Notes: a model not told the origin generated them from the sequence alone. 64,000 nt of DNA from Mobiluncus sp963511525 (GCF_963511525.1 NZ_CAUPIY010000003.1:1-64000), one strand, 5' to 3'. Shown: positions 8,875 through 18,078, numbered from the stretch's first letter. A program made the numbers and translations.

Positions 8875-8903
8875 AGTTAAAATCGCTTAACTGTCAATAT
8901 ACT
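8875..8903 (+). promoter_or_regulatory. Promoter/operator of the MarR gene
   Basis: The dyad AGTTAA-aatcgc-TTAACT (8875-8892) abuts a TATACT -10 element at 8898-8903. The block CTTAACTGTCAATATA (8886-8901) is repeated with one change before the MFS gene. The -10 is only 7 bp from the ATG, so the mRNA is probably leaderless. A repressor bound here would block its own gene. Confidence 0.6.
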
Positions 8904-8910
8904 GAATAGC

Positions 8911-9456
8911 ATGAGTGAGGTAGCTAAGGTCGATAAGGAGCGCTCGGCTCTCAGTGAACAGTTGGTTTACGAGTTTCACCGTCTGGTGTTTTCCGCCAAC
9001 AATTTGATTGCCAATATCTCAGCCGACTTGGGAATGCACGGCAAGGACGGCGACGGACTGCTGCTGATTTGGCGTTCCGAGATTGCCGGAAATCCCCTAT
9101 CCCCCTCAGAACTCGCCGATGGCCTGCACATCACCCGCGCCGCCGCGAGTTACTTGGTCGATCGCTTGGTGAACCTGGGATACGTCAGTCGGCAAACTGA
9201 CCCGGAGGATCGCCGCCGGGCCGTGCTGCGCATCGCAGAATCCGGAGATATGCTGGGGCACAATTTTGTCGGTTCCGTAAACGAGGACCTGCATGGCGTT
9301 TTTGCCAACCGCTCCAATGAGGAAATTAAGCAGTTCTCGGAAATGCTGGCGGAGTTCATCGACCAGATAGACGCTTCTCACCACACAAAATCCTCACCAT
9401 CGGATTCGCCAAATCCGCTAAAACCCCAGGGAAACCGGCCTTCATCGGCAAAATAA
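8911..9456 (+). CDS. MarR-family transcriptional regulator
   Basis: A 181-residue protein with a MarR winged helix: GNPLSPSELADGLHITRAAA, then LVDRLVNLGYVSRQTDPEDRR, where the DxRR wing motif is clear. A long C-terminal helix and a polar tail follow. It lies 55 bp upstream of a drug-type MFS exporter on the same strand. Both genes carry the same operator-like sequence over their -10 regions, so it very probably represses itself and the exporter until a toxic ligand binds. No Shine-Dalgarno sequence is visible, which fits a leaderless transcript. Confidence 0.92.
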   Translation: MSEVAKVDKERSALSEQLVYEFHRLVFSANNLIANISADLGMHGKDGDGLLLIWRSEIAGNPLSPSELADGLHITRAAASYLVDRLVNLGYVSRQTDPEDRRRAVLRIAESGDMLGHNFVGSVNEDLHGVFANRSNEEIKQFSEMLAEFIDQIDASHHTKSSPSDSPNPLKPQGNRPSSAK

Positions 9457-9478
9457 TCGCTGCGGTCACAAAATTTGA

Positions 9479-9504
9479 TTAAGTTTCTTAACTATCAATA
9501 TAAT
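9479..9504 (+). promoter_or_regulatory. Promoter/operator of the MFS exporter
   Basis: The dyad TTAAG-ttt-CTTAA (9479-9491) overlaps CTTAACTATCAATATA (9487-9502), nearly identical to the block before the MarR gene. A TATAAT -10 lies at 9499-9504, only 7 bp before the ATG, which suggests leaderless translation here as well. Confidence 0.6.
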
Positions 9505-9511
9505 TAATTTC

Positions 9512-11473
9512 ATGACAGTGACTCATACCCTTGACGATTCCGAAACTGAGGTGCCAAACGGCGAGCCGGAATCGCAAAATAACAACGAAAAACCCACTGG
9601 TTTGGCTTCTCTTGAACACACAGTGCCGGAACGCTGGGGGTTGATTCTGGCGCTGTACCTGGCAGGAATTTTCATGGGTGCCTTGGACATGGGCATCGTG
9701 AATCCGGCTCGTACCGTCATTCAAAACAGTTTGGGGGTCAATGACCAAGCAGGTGTCTGGGTCTTTACAATCTATACTCTGGCCTACGCCATCGCTATCC
9801 CCGTTATCGGCAAACTGGCAGACGTATTGGGGCGCAAGCCGATATATGTGCTGGCTATCGCCCTGTTCGGGATTGGTTCACTAGGGTGCGGACTCGCCCA
9901 AGACTTTCAATCTTTCGGTCTGTTGTTGGCCTCCCGCGTGGTGCAAGCCGTGGGCGGCGGCGGCATGATGCCGGTCGCCACCGCCGCTGCCGGGACCATT
10001 GCTCCTCCAGCAAAGCGCGGTATGGCTCTCGGTCTGGTCGGCATGGTCTACGGCGTTGCCTCGGTTATCGGCGGTTCGGCTGGCTCGCTCATCATGGACA
10101 TCGCCGGAACCGAGAACTGGCAGTGGATCTTTTACATCAACGTGCCGATTGCTCTGGCAGTGGTAGTCCTAGGAGGGCTCCTCTTAGATCGTGATCGTAC
10201 CGAAGCCGGCCGCCGTTTGGACATTCCCGGCACCGTCTTAATCGTTGTCGCCATCACTGCCCTCTTGTGGATGTTCCAACATCTGGATTTCACGGATATC
10301 AGCGGTTCTTTCCAAGATTCCAACGTCCGGGTTTCCCTGCTGATTTTTGCGATTGCGGGGGTAGTTTTCTGGGTTACCGAGCACCGCGTCCACGACCCCT
10401 TAATCAACTTTGACTATTTCATGAACGTTCCTGTCGGGGTGACTTTGTTGCTTGGCATGGTGGCCGGCACCCTGATGATGACCGTGATGTTCATCCCGCA
10501 GTTCGCCGAGAACTCCATGCGCCTACCTACGGGCGATGGAGGCTATCCCACCATCATCATCGGGGTGGCTTCTGGCCTCGCAGCGCCAATATCCGGGCGG
10601 CTCACGGATAAGCTCGGCCCTCGCTTCGTGCTGGGCCTCGGGGTCATTATCTGCGCTCTCTCTGGCCTGCTGCTGATTTTCTGGACTTCCCCGTATCCTG
10701 GTTTTCTCTCCACCAGCCTGTCCATCTTTGTGATGGGTTTCGGTCTGGGATTCCTGATGGGCGCACCCCTGACCTACCTGATTTTGCACCTGGTGCCCAG
10801 CCGTGACGCGAACACCGGTCAAGCAACTCTGTCTTTGACGCGTTCTCTGGCGACTACCCTGGCTCCGGCGATCATGGTGGGACTGCTCGCCACCGCTATG
10901 GGCGGCCTGTCCGAGAAGGTCATGGAAGTCATGCCGAAACCAGATATGTCCGCCATGTCCTCCGCGATGCCTGCAGCTCCCGGCGGAATGTCGACTACCG
11001 GTGGTCAAGAATCGGGCATGGCCCAAATAACGCCCGGGAACAGCGGCGACGGTGCACAGCCGTCTACCCCACCCCAGGACACAATTGACCCCGGATTTTC
11101 CATGGTGAATGTGCCTGACCGGTTGATGAATCGCCTCAAGAGCGCGGATGTTACCAACATTGTGGCACGGTCCAAGGATCTGGCGAACTACACGTTCGAC
11201 GAGCAAGGCAACACCATGAAGGCACAGATGGGTTTCGTTCCGCCAGCTTTAGAGCAAGCTCGCCAGGATTACCTTCAGAACATCGATGCGCACGCGGACA
11301 CTATCGAATCAACGTTCCAGCTGGAGCTCAATAAGGGATTTATCCGCTTATTCTGGTTCTATACCCTCGTGTCGCTGTTCGGTGTGCTGTTGCTGTTTGG
11401 GGTTCCCTCTAAGAAAACTCTCGACGCACACATTATGAAAACTGCGCAATCCACGGCACAGAACTCAATCTAG
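9512..11473 (+). CDS. MFS drug exporter, DHA2 (EmrB/QacA) type
   Basis: A 653-residue proton-driven exporter with 14 predicted membrane segments. It shows the DHA2 signatures GALDMGIVNPA in helix 1, GKLADVLGRKPIY between helices 2 and 3, and the ASRVVQAVGGGGMMPVA segment. It is about 130-150 residues longer than usual DHA2 proteins. The extra part (about residues 470-600) is a Met-, Pro-, Gly- and Ser-rich loop placed before the last helix (FIRLFWFYTLVSLFGVLLL), predicted to face outside. Regulation is probably by the adjacent MarR protein. The substrate is unknown. Confidence 0.93.
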   Translation: MTVTHTLDDSETEVPNGEPESQNNNEKPTGLASLEHTVPERWGLILALYLAGIFMGALDMGIVNPARTVIQNSLGVNDQAGVWVFTIYTLAYAIAIPVIGKLADVLGRKPIYVLAIALFGIGSLGCGLAQDFQSFGLLLASRVVQAVGGGGMMPVATAAAGTIAPPAKRGMALGLVGMVYGVASVIGGSAGSLIMDIAGTENWQWIFYINVPIALAVVVLGGLLLDRDRTEAGRRLDIPGTVLIVVAITALLWMFQHLDFTDISGSFQDSNVRVSLLIFAIAGVVFWVTEHRVHDPLINFDYFMNVPVGVTLLLGMVAGTLMMTVMFIPQFAENSMRLPTGDGGYPTIIIGVASGLAAPISGRLTDKLGPRFVLGLGVIICALSGLLLIFWTSPYPGFLSTSLSIFVMGFGLGFLMGAPLTYLILHLVPSRDANTGQATLSLTRSLATTLAPAIMVGLLATAMGGLSEKVMEVMPKPDMSAMSSAMPAAPGGMSTTGGQESGMAQITPGNSGDGAQPSTPPQDTIDPGFSMVNVPDRLMNRLKSADVTNIVARSKDLANYTFDEQGNTMKAQMGFVPPALEQARQDYLQNIDAHADTIESTFQLELNKGFIRLFWFYTLVSLFGVLLLFGVPSKKTLDAHIMKTAQSTAQNSI

Positions 11474-11486
11474 GAAAAATGAAACT

Positions 11487-11524
11487 ACCGGGCGCCCCGA
11501 ATGTACGGAGCGCCCGGTGTTTTA
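11487..11524 (+). terminator. Terminator between the MFS gene and pntB
   Basis: ACCGGGCGC and GCGCCCGGT pair perfectly, with an additional CCG/CGG inside, and are followed by GTTTT. It serves the exporter gene and lies between it and the convergent transhydrogenase operon. Confidence 0.8.
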
Positions 11525-11557
11525 CCCGTAATCCTCACGAAATCAGGCTCAAAGCCA

Positions 11558-13096
11558 CTAATACAACTCAAGCGCTGGCGGTGCCCCAATTGCGTCCAGC
11601 CGTGCCGCCAAGGTTTCCTTCGCATCGCCTTGGAAAATCAGCACCCGATCCGGTTCAGCCTCAGCCCGGGCATACAGCGGATTTTCCACCCCGGCATAGC
11701 CCGGTTTCAAGTCGAAGTTAAAGATGGCCACGTGGGCGCAGTCTCCCACGTTCAGCACGGGCATCCCGTAAATCGGGGTGCCTTCCGCGGTGTTGGCAGC
11801 CGGGTTCATCACGTCGTTGGCACCGATGACCACCGTCAAATCCGCGGTCGCGAAGTCATCGTTGATGTCTTTCATTTCCCGCAGTTTTTCGTAGTCCACG
11901 TCAATTTCGGCCAATAGCACGTTCATGTGCCCCGGCATCCGGCCTGCCACCGGGTGAATCGCGAAGTCTACCGTCTTTCCGGCCTTTTCCAGGTAGTCCA
12001 ACAGGCGCTTGACCTGGGCTTGGGCTTGAGACAAGGCCATGCCGTAGCCGGGCACCAAGATGACGCGCTGGGCATTTTCTACCCAGTTGGTGAAAGTGGT
12101 TTCCGGATCCGCGGCAGGTACTGCGGGTGTCGGTTGTTTGTCAGAAGCGGTGTCGCCGGTGTCGGTCTCGCCTGCACAAGCCGAGTCGTCTGGTTTTTCC
12201 GATTCGGTTTCAGTTGGCGTTGCGGTGGCGGTGCTGACGGATGTCTTGCCCAGCAAAATATCCATGAGATGGCGGTTCATCGCCCGGCACATGATTTGGG
12301 TCAACAACAGACCGGAAGCCCCGACGATAGCCCCGATAGCCACCAACAGCAGGTCGGAGATGGCCAGGCCGGCGATGGCTCCCGCGACCCCGGACAGGGA
12401 GTTCAACAGGGAAATCGTGATGGGCATATCGGCTCCGCCCACCCGCACCGCAAGCAGGTAACCAAACAGGTTGGCGGCCACAATCTGGACGATGAGCAAC
12501 ACCGTTTGCGCCACACCCGGACTGCTGAACGGTGGAAAAACGTAAGCTAGGGCGGCACCCAGACTGACCACTAGGCTCAGACCCACCCACACGGAGTGTG
12601 CGGGAAGCACCTTCGGGTGCTGATCCAGAATCTGGTGCAACTTCCCTGCTGCAATGAGGGAACCAAAGAAGGTCGCACCACCAACAGCGACCGCTAAACC
12701 GGCCGTGAACTGGGCAAAAGCGTTGTTATCAGCGTGTCCGGTCAAGGCCAGCGCCCCGGCAAGCATCGAAGCCATGCCACCCAATCCGTTGAGCAGAGCC
12801 ACGGTTTGCGGCATCCGAATCATCTTAGTTTTTCGCCAGATAATGATTCCGAATAATGCTCCGACCAGCATCGCAGCATAGAGTTCGACCGCGCTGAGAA
12901 TCCCGAAGTTCCACAGTGTCGCCACGATAGCCAGAGCCATCGCCAACGCGCCCAGAAGGTTGCCGCGTACCGCCGTCTGCACCTTGGAGAGCATATTTAA
13001 TCCCACCAGCACCAGTATCACCAGCACTACCGAGATGGCATAGTAGAGCAGACTGTTCGGACCTTGTGCCCCCACCAGATTCAAGCTGTTATCCAT
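11558..13096 (-). CDS. pntB: NAD(P) transhydrogenase subunit beta
   Basis: Membrane subunit of proton-translocating transhydrogenase, which couples hydride transfer from NADH to NADP+ with proton inflow. The 512-residue protein has an N-terminal membrane domain of about eight helices (residues 1-270) and a C-terminal NADP-binding domain III from about 335 (VILVPGYGMALSQAQ, VVIGANDVMNPAA, GDAKETL). Between them lies an unusual acidic Ser/Thr/Pro linker of about 45 residues (about 285-335) with Glu- and Asp-rich runs. The gene follows the alpha-2 gene with a 2-bp gap in a three-gene operon. Confidence 0.95.
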   Translation of the reverse strand: MDNSLNLVGAQGPNSLLYYAISVVLVILVLVGLNMLSKVQTAVRGNLLGALAMALAIVATLWNFGILSAVELYAAMLVGALFGIIIWRKTKMIRMPQTVALLNGLGGMASMLAGALALTGHADNNAFAQFTAGLAVAVGGATFFGSLIAAGKLHQILDQHPKVLPAHSVWVGLSLVVSLGAALAYVFPPFSSPGVAQTVLLIVQIVAANLFGYLLAVRVGGADMPITISLLNSLSGVAGAIAGLAISDLLLVAIGAIVGASGLLLTQIMCRAMNRHLMDILLGKTSVSTATATPTETESEKPDDSACAGETDTGDTASDKQPTPAVPAADPETTFTNWVENAQRVILVPGYGMALSQAQAQVKRLLDYLEKAGKTVDFAIHPVAGRMPGHMNVLLAEIDVDYEKLREMKDINDDFATADLTVVIGANDVMNPAANTAEGTPIYGMPVLNVGDCAHVAIFNFDLKPGYAGVENPLYARAEAEPDRVLIFQGDAKETLAARLDAIGAPPALELY

Positions 13097-13098
13097 GA

Positions 13099-13425
13099 CT
13101 ACTCCCCCTCTCCAGGCTGAGCACTCCCACCGGCGACGGGCTTGCGCTTCTTATCGAACATCCGCAGCATCCGGTCAGTAACCCCAAAACCGCCGACAAT
13201 GTTCACCATCGCCAGCGCAACTGCCAGCAAGCCCAGCGCTTTTGACCCCAGACTCACCGCCAATGCGGCAGCAGTCAGACAGCCCAGCACGGTCACGCCG
13301 GAAAAAGCGTTCATCCCGCTCATCAGCGGGGTGTGTAAAAGGCTGGGAACATGGCTGATGATTTTATAGCCGACCAGGGTAAACACCACCAGCACGACCA
13401 ATAACACGCCTTGGAAGGGAGTCAT
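13099..13425 (-). CDS. pntAB: NAD(P) transhydrogenase subunit alpha-2 (membrane part)
   Basis: A 108-residue membrane protein, about four helices, corresponding to the C-terminal membrane part of PntA in species with a split alpha subunit. The family segment TPLMSGMNAFSGVTVLG is clear. A charged tail, FDKKRKPVAGG, follows. It lies just upstream of pntB and 143 bp downstream of the alpha-1 gene. Confidence 0.93.
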   Translation of the reverse strand: MTPFQGVLLVVLVVFTLVGYKIISHVPSLLHTPLMSGMNAFSGVTVLGCLTAAALAVSLGSKALGLLAVALAMVNIVGGFGVTDRMLRMFDKKRKPVAGGSAQPGEGE

Positions 13426-13483
13426 CGATTTTCTCCTTGGGTTACGGTTTTGTCAGGGATTTCATAATAAATTTAGCTGAGCA

Positions 13484-13552
13484 GGGCGGTGACGCCGCCC
13501 CGAGGCACCGATTAGGGCGACCTCACCGTTGACCGGCCGGCCGCCCTAATCG
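13484..13552 (-). promoter_or_regulatory. Structured intergenic region between pnt alpha-1 and alpha-2
   Basis: Two hairpins are visible. One has arms CGATTAGGGCG (13509-13519) and CGCCCTAATCG (13542-13552), an 11-bp stem. The other has GGGCGG (13484-13489) and CCGCCC (13495-13500). Neither has a proper T tract, so mRNA processing or a stoichiometry control is more likely than full termination. Confidence 0.45.
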
Positions 13553-13568
13553 TCACAATCTCGGGTCT

Positions 13569-14729
13569 TTAGGCCAGACCCATCGCCTCGCGCGCACCGA
13601 CGTGGACAATTTCGCCGTCGATAGTCGTGAGGGTCTTGGCGATAATCTCATCGCTGCGATCCAGGACGATTTGGCCGTCCTTCACCAGGAAGTCCACAAA
13701 GTTGGCAATGTTCTTTGCGAACATGAAAGTCGAGCTCTTCGGCAGCATACCGGGGATGTTCTTAATCCCCACCAAGGTGACGTGGTGCTTGACTTCTACC
13801 TTGCCCGGAGGCGTGATTTCGCAGTTGCCGCCCTGGTCAATGGAAATATCCACGATGACCGAACCGGGCTTCATGGATTTCACCATGTCCTCGGTAATGA
13901 GCCGCGGCGCCAAATGGCCCGGCACCAGCGCCGAGGCAAAGATGATGTCCATGTCGGGAATCACCTTAGCCAAAGCGGCCCGCTCTTTGACCAACTCATC
14001 TTCCGGCAGAGCCTGGGCGTAACCACCTTCACCGATAGCCTTCTCGGGGTCTACCCCAAGTTCAACCGGCTTAGCACCCAGGGAAGTGGCCTGTTCGGAG
14101 GCCATCGGGCGGATATCGGCGGCGTGCACCACCGCACCCAGACGCTTCGCGGTAGCTAGAGCCTGCAAGCCACCCACGCCAACGCCGACAACCAGCACCT
14201 TCAGCGGGTCAATCCGCCCGATAGCGCTGTGAATCAGCGGCATGAAGGACGGCTGGTAGTTCGCCGCCAAGAGGATACCTTTGTACCCGGCGCAGGTACT
14301 CATCGAGGTCAAGGCATCCAAGTTCTGCGCCCGGGAAATACGCGGCACACCGTCCAGAGTCAGCGAAATGACGCCCTGCGCCGCCATCTCTTTGACCATC
14401 TCGTGGTTGGGCGGAGCAGCCGGGTGAATAAAGGTAATCAAGTATTGACCTTTATGCATCATGGAGATTTCAGAGCGGCCCTTCGCCTCGTTATACAGCG
14501 GTTCCTTGACTTTCAAAATCAGATCCGCCCGCTGGTAGACTTCCTCTGGGTCGTCGACCATCTCAGCTCCCGCCGAGACGTATTCCGGGTCGTGGAAGAA
14601 AGAACCTTCCCCAGCACCTTTTTCGACCAGTACGGTCAAGCCTTTGCCGACCATATCCGCCACCGTTTCCGGGGTAGCAGCCACGCGGTCTTCACCGCTC
14701 ATAATTTCCTTGGGTACACCAATAATCAT
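13569..14729 (-). CDS. pntA: NAD(P) transhydrogenase subunit alpha-1 (NAD-binding)
   Basis: Soluble NAD(H)-binding domain I of transhydrogenase, related to alanine dehydrogenase. I start it at MIIGVPKEIMSGEDRVAATP (ATG at 14729, with GGAGGG upstream) because the upstream extension is not family-like; this gives 386 residues. The segments GYKGILLAANYQPSFMPL, VVGVGVGGLQALATAKRLGA (Rossmann fold) and the QGGNCEITPPGK region are diagnostic. It is first in the pntA-pntAB-pntB operon. Confidence 0.95.
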   Translation of the reverse strand: MIIGVPKEIMSGEDRVAATPETVADMVGKGLTVLVEKGAGEGSFFHDPEYVSAGAEMVDDPEEVYQRADLILKVKEPLYNEAKGRSEISMMHKGQYLITFIHPAAPPNHEMVKEMAAQGVISLTLDGVPRISRAQNLDALTSMSTCAGYKGILLAANYQPSFMPLIHSAIGRIDPLKVLVVGVGVGGLQALATAKRLGAVVHAADIRPMASEQATSLGAKPVELGVDPEKAIGEGGYAQALPEDELVKERAALAKVIPDMDIIFASALVPGHLAPRLITEDMVKSMKPGSVIVDISIDQGGNCEITPPGKVEVKHHVTLVGIKNIPGMLPKSSTFMFAKNIANFVDFLVKDGQIVLDRSDEIIAKTLTTIDGEIVHVGAREAMGLA

Positions 14730-14988
14730 CGTAAAAAAACCCTCCGCGAATACTTCGTTGTACGCACAGCTCATGGGTTCATGAGTTGGACGATAAATAG
14801 TGTATCGCATGGAAGTTGTTTTTATATGTGTATTTAGTCCCAGATTTCATCCTGAAGTGCATTCACGTGTTGGGTGCATTTTTTTTCGCTGTATTCCCCT
14901 GACAAAACAGTTACCACCTGCACATATAGTGCGGGCACCCCGAAGAATAACTCCCCTCGAGGCGCCCGCCCTAGAAAACCGATGACGA

Positions 14989-16656
14989 CTACTTCTTTGG
15001 CGGCACCTTCAAGGTGAGCACCACCTTGTCCAAGCCTTCGAAGAAATTGTTGCCCTTGTCGTCCACCACGATGAAAGCCGGGAAGTCCTCGACTTCAATC
15101 TTCCACACGGCTTCCATGCCCAGCTCGGGGTACTCCAGAACCTCGACCTTCTTGATGGAGTGCGCAGCCAGCTCCGCGGCGGGACCGCCGATAGAACCAA
15201 GGTAAAAGCCGCCGTGCTTGCGGCAGGCGTCAGTGACAGTCTGGCCGCGATTACCCTTGGCCAGCATAATCATCGAGCCGCCATGGGCTTGGAACAGGTC
15301 CACATAGGGGTCCATACGCGAAGCCGTGGTTGGCCCGAAGGACCCGGAGGGCATTCCCTCGGGAGTTTTCGCCGGACCCGCGTAGTACACCGGGTGGTCT
15401 TTGAAGTATTGGGGCAGTTCGCCCTCCTTTTCCAGACGGTCGCGGAGCTTCGCGTGGGCAATGTCACGAGCCACGATGAGGGTTCCGGTCAGGGAAAGTC
15501 GCGTCTTGATGGGGTACTTGGTGAGTTCGGCGAGGACGTCCTTCATCGGGCGGTTCAAGTCAATCTTCACCGCTTCGTCCCCGCCAAGTTCCGCCTCGCT
15601 GGGGTCGGGCATGAAACGTCCCGGATCAGTGTCCAGAGCTTCGATAAACACCCCGTCCTTGTTGATCTTTGCCACACACTGCCGGTCGGCGCTGCATGAC
15701 ACCGCGATGGCCACCGGCAGGGAGGCACCGTGACGCGGCAGGCGCACCACCCGCACGTCGTGGCAGAAATACTTGCCGCCGAACTGGGCGCCGATGCCCA
15801 TGTGCCGAGTCAGCTCCAGGACTTCCGCTTCCATCTCGAGGTCGCGGAACCCCTGCGCCTGTTCGCCGCCGTGAGTGGGCAGGCCATCCAGGTAGTGCGC
15901 CGAAGCGTACTTCGCGGTCTTGAGCGTGTATTCCGCTGAAGTGCCGCCGATGACGATCGCCAAGTGGTAGGGCGGGCAGGCGGCCGTGCCGAGGGACCGA
16001 ATCTTTTCCTCCAGGAACTGCATCATGTGTTCAGGGTCAAGAATCGCCTTGGTCATCTGGTAGAGGTAGGACTTGTTGGCCGAACCGCCCCCCTTGGCCA
16101 TAAACAGGAAACGGTACTCCGCTTCGTGTCCCGGAGTGGTCTCTGCATACAGCTCCACCTGCGCCGGGAGGTTACAGCCGGTGTTCTTTTCCTCATACAT
16201 GGACAGGGGGCTGTTTTGGGAATAACGCAGGTTCAGTTTCGTATAAGCGTTGTAAACCCCGCGGGACAGCGCTGCTTCGTCCGGGCCGGGAGTCAACACG
16301 TGCTGACCGCGCTCACCTTTGATAATGGCGGTGCCCGTGTCCTGGCACATGGGCAGAACCCCCGCCGCCGCGATGTTCGCGTTACGCAACAGATCCATCG
16401 CCACGAACTTGTCGTTGCCCGATGCCTCGGGGTCGTCCAGAATCTTGCGCAGCTGCTGCAGGTGAGCCGTGCGCAGGTAGTGCGAAATGTCGTGGAACGC
16501 GGTCTCGGCCAGCAGTGTCAGCGCCTCCGGTTCGACCTTCAGGAATATCGTCCCGTCCGGCCCCTCGACCTCGCTTACTCCCTCGGATGTCAGCTTGCGG
16601 TATGTATAAGTGTCCTCGCCGTGCGGCAGGATGTCAGCATAAAAGAAATCGGCCAC
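14989..16656 (-). CDS. fum: Fumarate hydratase, class I (iron-sulfur)
   Basis: Interconverts fumarate and malate using a [4Fe-4S] cluster; oxygen-sensitive. The 555-residue one-piece enzyme has the N-terminal alpha domain with LPMCQDTGTAIIKGERG and the C-terminal beta domain with GPTTASRMDPYVDLF and GGFYLGSIGGPAAELA. With malate dehydrogenase and succinate dehydrogenase/fumarate reductase elsewhere in the window, it suggests a reductive route to succinate. It is a single gene, with no partner directly attached. Confidence 0.95.
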   Translation of the reverse strand: MADFFYADILPHGEDTYTYRKLTSEGVSEVEGPDGTIFLKVEPEALTLLAETAFHDISHYLRTAHLQQLRKILDDPEASGNDKFVAMDLLRNANIAAAGVLPMCQDTGTAIIKGERGQHVLTPGPDEAALSRGVYNAYTKLNLRYSQNSPLSMYEEKNTGCNLPAQVELYAETTPGHEAEYRFLFMAKGGGSANKSYLYQMTKAILDPEHMMQFLEEKIRSLGTAACPPYHLAIVIGGTSAEYTLKTAKYASAHYLDGLPTHGGEQAQGFRDLEMEAEVLELTRHMGIGAQFGGKYFCHDVRVVRLPRHGASLPVAIAVSCSADRQCVAKINKDGVFIEALDTDPGRFMPDPSEAELGGDEAVKIDLNRPMKDVLAELTKYPIKTRLSLTGTLIVARDIAHAKLRDRLEKEGELPQYFKDHPVYYAGPAKTPEGMPSGSFGPTTASRMDPYVDLFQAHGGSMIMLAKGNRGQTVTDACRKHGGFYLGSIGGPAAELAAHSIKKVEVLEYPELGMEAVWKIEVEDFPAFIVVDDKGNNFFEGLDKVVLTLKVPPKK

Positions 16657-17265
16657 TTTTGCCCCTTTGCTCTGGTGTTTTTGTGCGATTTGATTCTAAC
16701 GCCCCGGCTCCATCGCCCTCTGCGTCGGGCTTTAAACCGGAGAATTCCAGCTCATCAGGCCTCAGAACTATGTTTTGATTTTCGCAAGTCTGACTAAAGA
16801 AAAAACGTTGCCTCCCTCGGCCTCGGAATTACTTGAGCCTCTACTTCGTTCCGGCTCAGTACTTCACTCGTCCTGCGTCGCTTTCCCCGGGTTACGTTTT
16901 CGACGATTCGGTACGTTCCCCAACCACGACAAGATTTGCGGAATTACGAACAGTCAGCAATTATGCCAGTTTTACAACAAATAAAATCATTTTTTTGCCA
17001 CAAATCCTGTGATAAAACTCGATTTAATTGCCAAATTAATGGCTTTCAACGCACCCAAGCAAAGAGCCCGTTCCCTGGGTGTGTTCGTGAAACGCTACGA
17101 TTTGCCCCTCGGCGTGCGCGTCTCACCTGCCGAATTCGAGCACGGCGAAAGCACCCTCAACTTGCCGCTTTACGGACTGTCTCGCCTTGGTTCTGCACTC
17201 AACTAACCCGTTCAATAGTCAGGGTCGCAATCCTTTCAGATTGCCACCCGCGCTAAAATCGAACC
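16657..17265. other. 609-bp gap, no supported gene
   Basis: The gap lies between divergent fum and aroD, so it must hold both promoters. The centre (about 16970-17040) is AT-rich. A GTG-started frame of 65 codons (17009-17206) has no ribosome binding site or family resemblance and ends shortly before aroD; I regard it as a weak candidate only. I found no tRNA, strong hairpin or repeat. Confidence 0.4.
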
Positions 17266-18078
17266 ATGACGGAATTATTTGCGGATTGGCGCCGGCCCAC
17301 TTTTATAACCTCGGTGAACCCGGGGGCCCTGGGCTATGACCGGCTCATCCGCGATATGCACCCCCGAGTCGAACTGGTCGAGATTCGTTTGGATGGGGCG
17401 TGGCTGTCCCGCGGGTCCTTCCAAGGCACGAAACACGACTTTGCCGAAGTTACAGACCTCCTGCGGCAGGCTCGTGAACAGGTAAAACGCCCCATCTTGG
17501 CGACTTTCCGCACCGAAGGTGGACACGTCTCGATTACCGCGGAAGTTTATGAGAATCTCGCGGCACAGGCCGCGAAATGTGCCGACTGGGTGGACGTTGA
17601 GTCGAACTATCCCTACCTGGGCATGACCGCAGAGCAAGCCGCCGCCGCGGCCGAGGACCCCCACACGCAAGAGGACAACGAGAAACGTTTGGGGGGCCTG
17701 TTGCGCAACATCCACGCCAACGGTACGGGCGTTATCTTGTCCCGTCACTGTTGGGAGCCGTCGCCAAACAGTGAGAAAGAAGTCAGCGACCTGCTGATTT
17801 ATCAGCTCAATCTGGGAGCGGACGTGTCTAAGGCGGCTTTTTCGCCACATACCCCCCAACAGCTGGAGAATCTGCAAAAGGGCGGAAAGACCACTTTCCT
17901 GCTGACCCAAAGACCCACAATCTTGATTGGGATGGGTGAGTTGGGTCAGTCCACTCGTTTAGCGGGTCCGCAGATGGGTAACTGGGGTACTTTCGTTACG
18001 GTAGGCGGTCCGCAGTCCGCACCGGGGCAGCTGCCGTTGGCACAGCTGGAACTGCGTTATCCGGCGTCCGGTTTTTAG
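17266..18078 (+). CDS. aroD: Type I 3-dehydroquinate dehydratase
   Basis: Third step of the shikimate pathway, by Schiff-base chemistry. The 270-residue TIM barrel shows the type I pattern: VELVEIRLD near residue 40, PILATFRTEGGH, WVDVE, a histidine in SRHCWEP, the Schiff-base lysine in ADVSKAAFSP, and the closing GELGQSTRLAG with SAPGQLPL. Some segments diverge from the E. coli-type enzyme, so the specificity is inferred. A TAAAAT -10-like box lies just before the ATG without a ribosome binding site, suggesting a leaderless mRNA. It is convergent with dnaG. Confidence 0.8.
   Translation: MTELFADWRRPTFITSVNPGALGYDRLIRDMHPRVELVEIRLDGAWLSRGSFQGTKHDFAEVTDLLRQAREQVKRPILATFRTEGGHVSITAEVYENLAAQAAKCADWVDVESNYPYLGMTAEQAAAAAEDPHTQEDNEKRLGGLLRNIHANGTGVILSRHCWEPSPNSEKEVSDLLIYQLNLGADVSKAAFSPHTPQQLENLQKGGKTTFLLTQRPTILIGMGELGQSTRLAGPQMGNWGTFVTVGGPQSAPGQLPLAQLELRYPASGF

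Noticed and set aside
17009..17206. A 65-codon frame in the fum-aroD gap as a possible small protein.
   Set aside because: GTG start without a ribosome binding site and no known similarity; kept only as a note in the gap entry.
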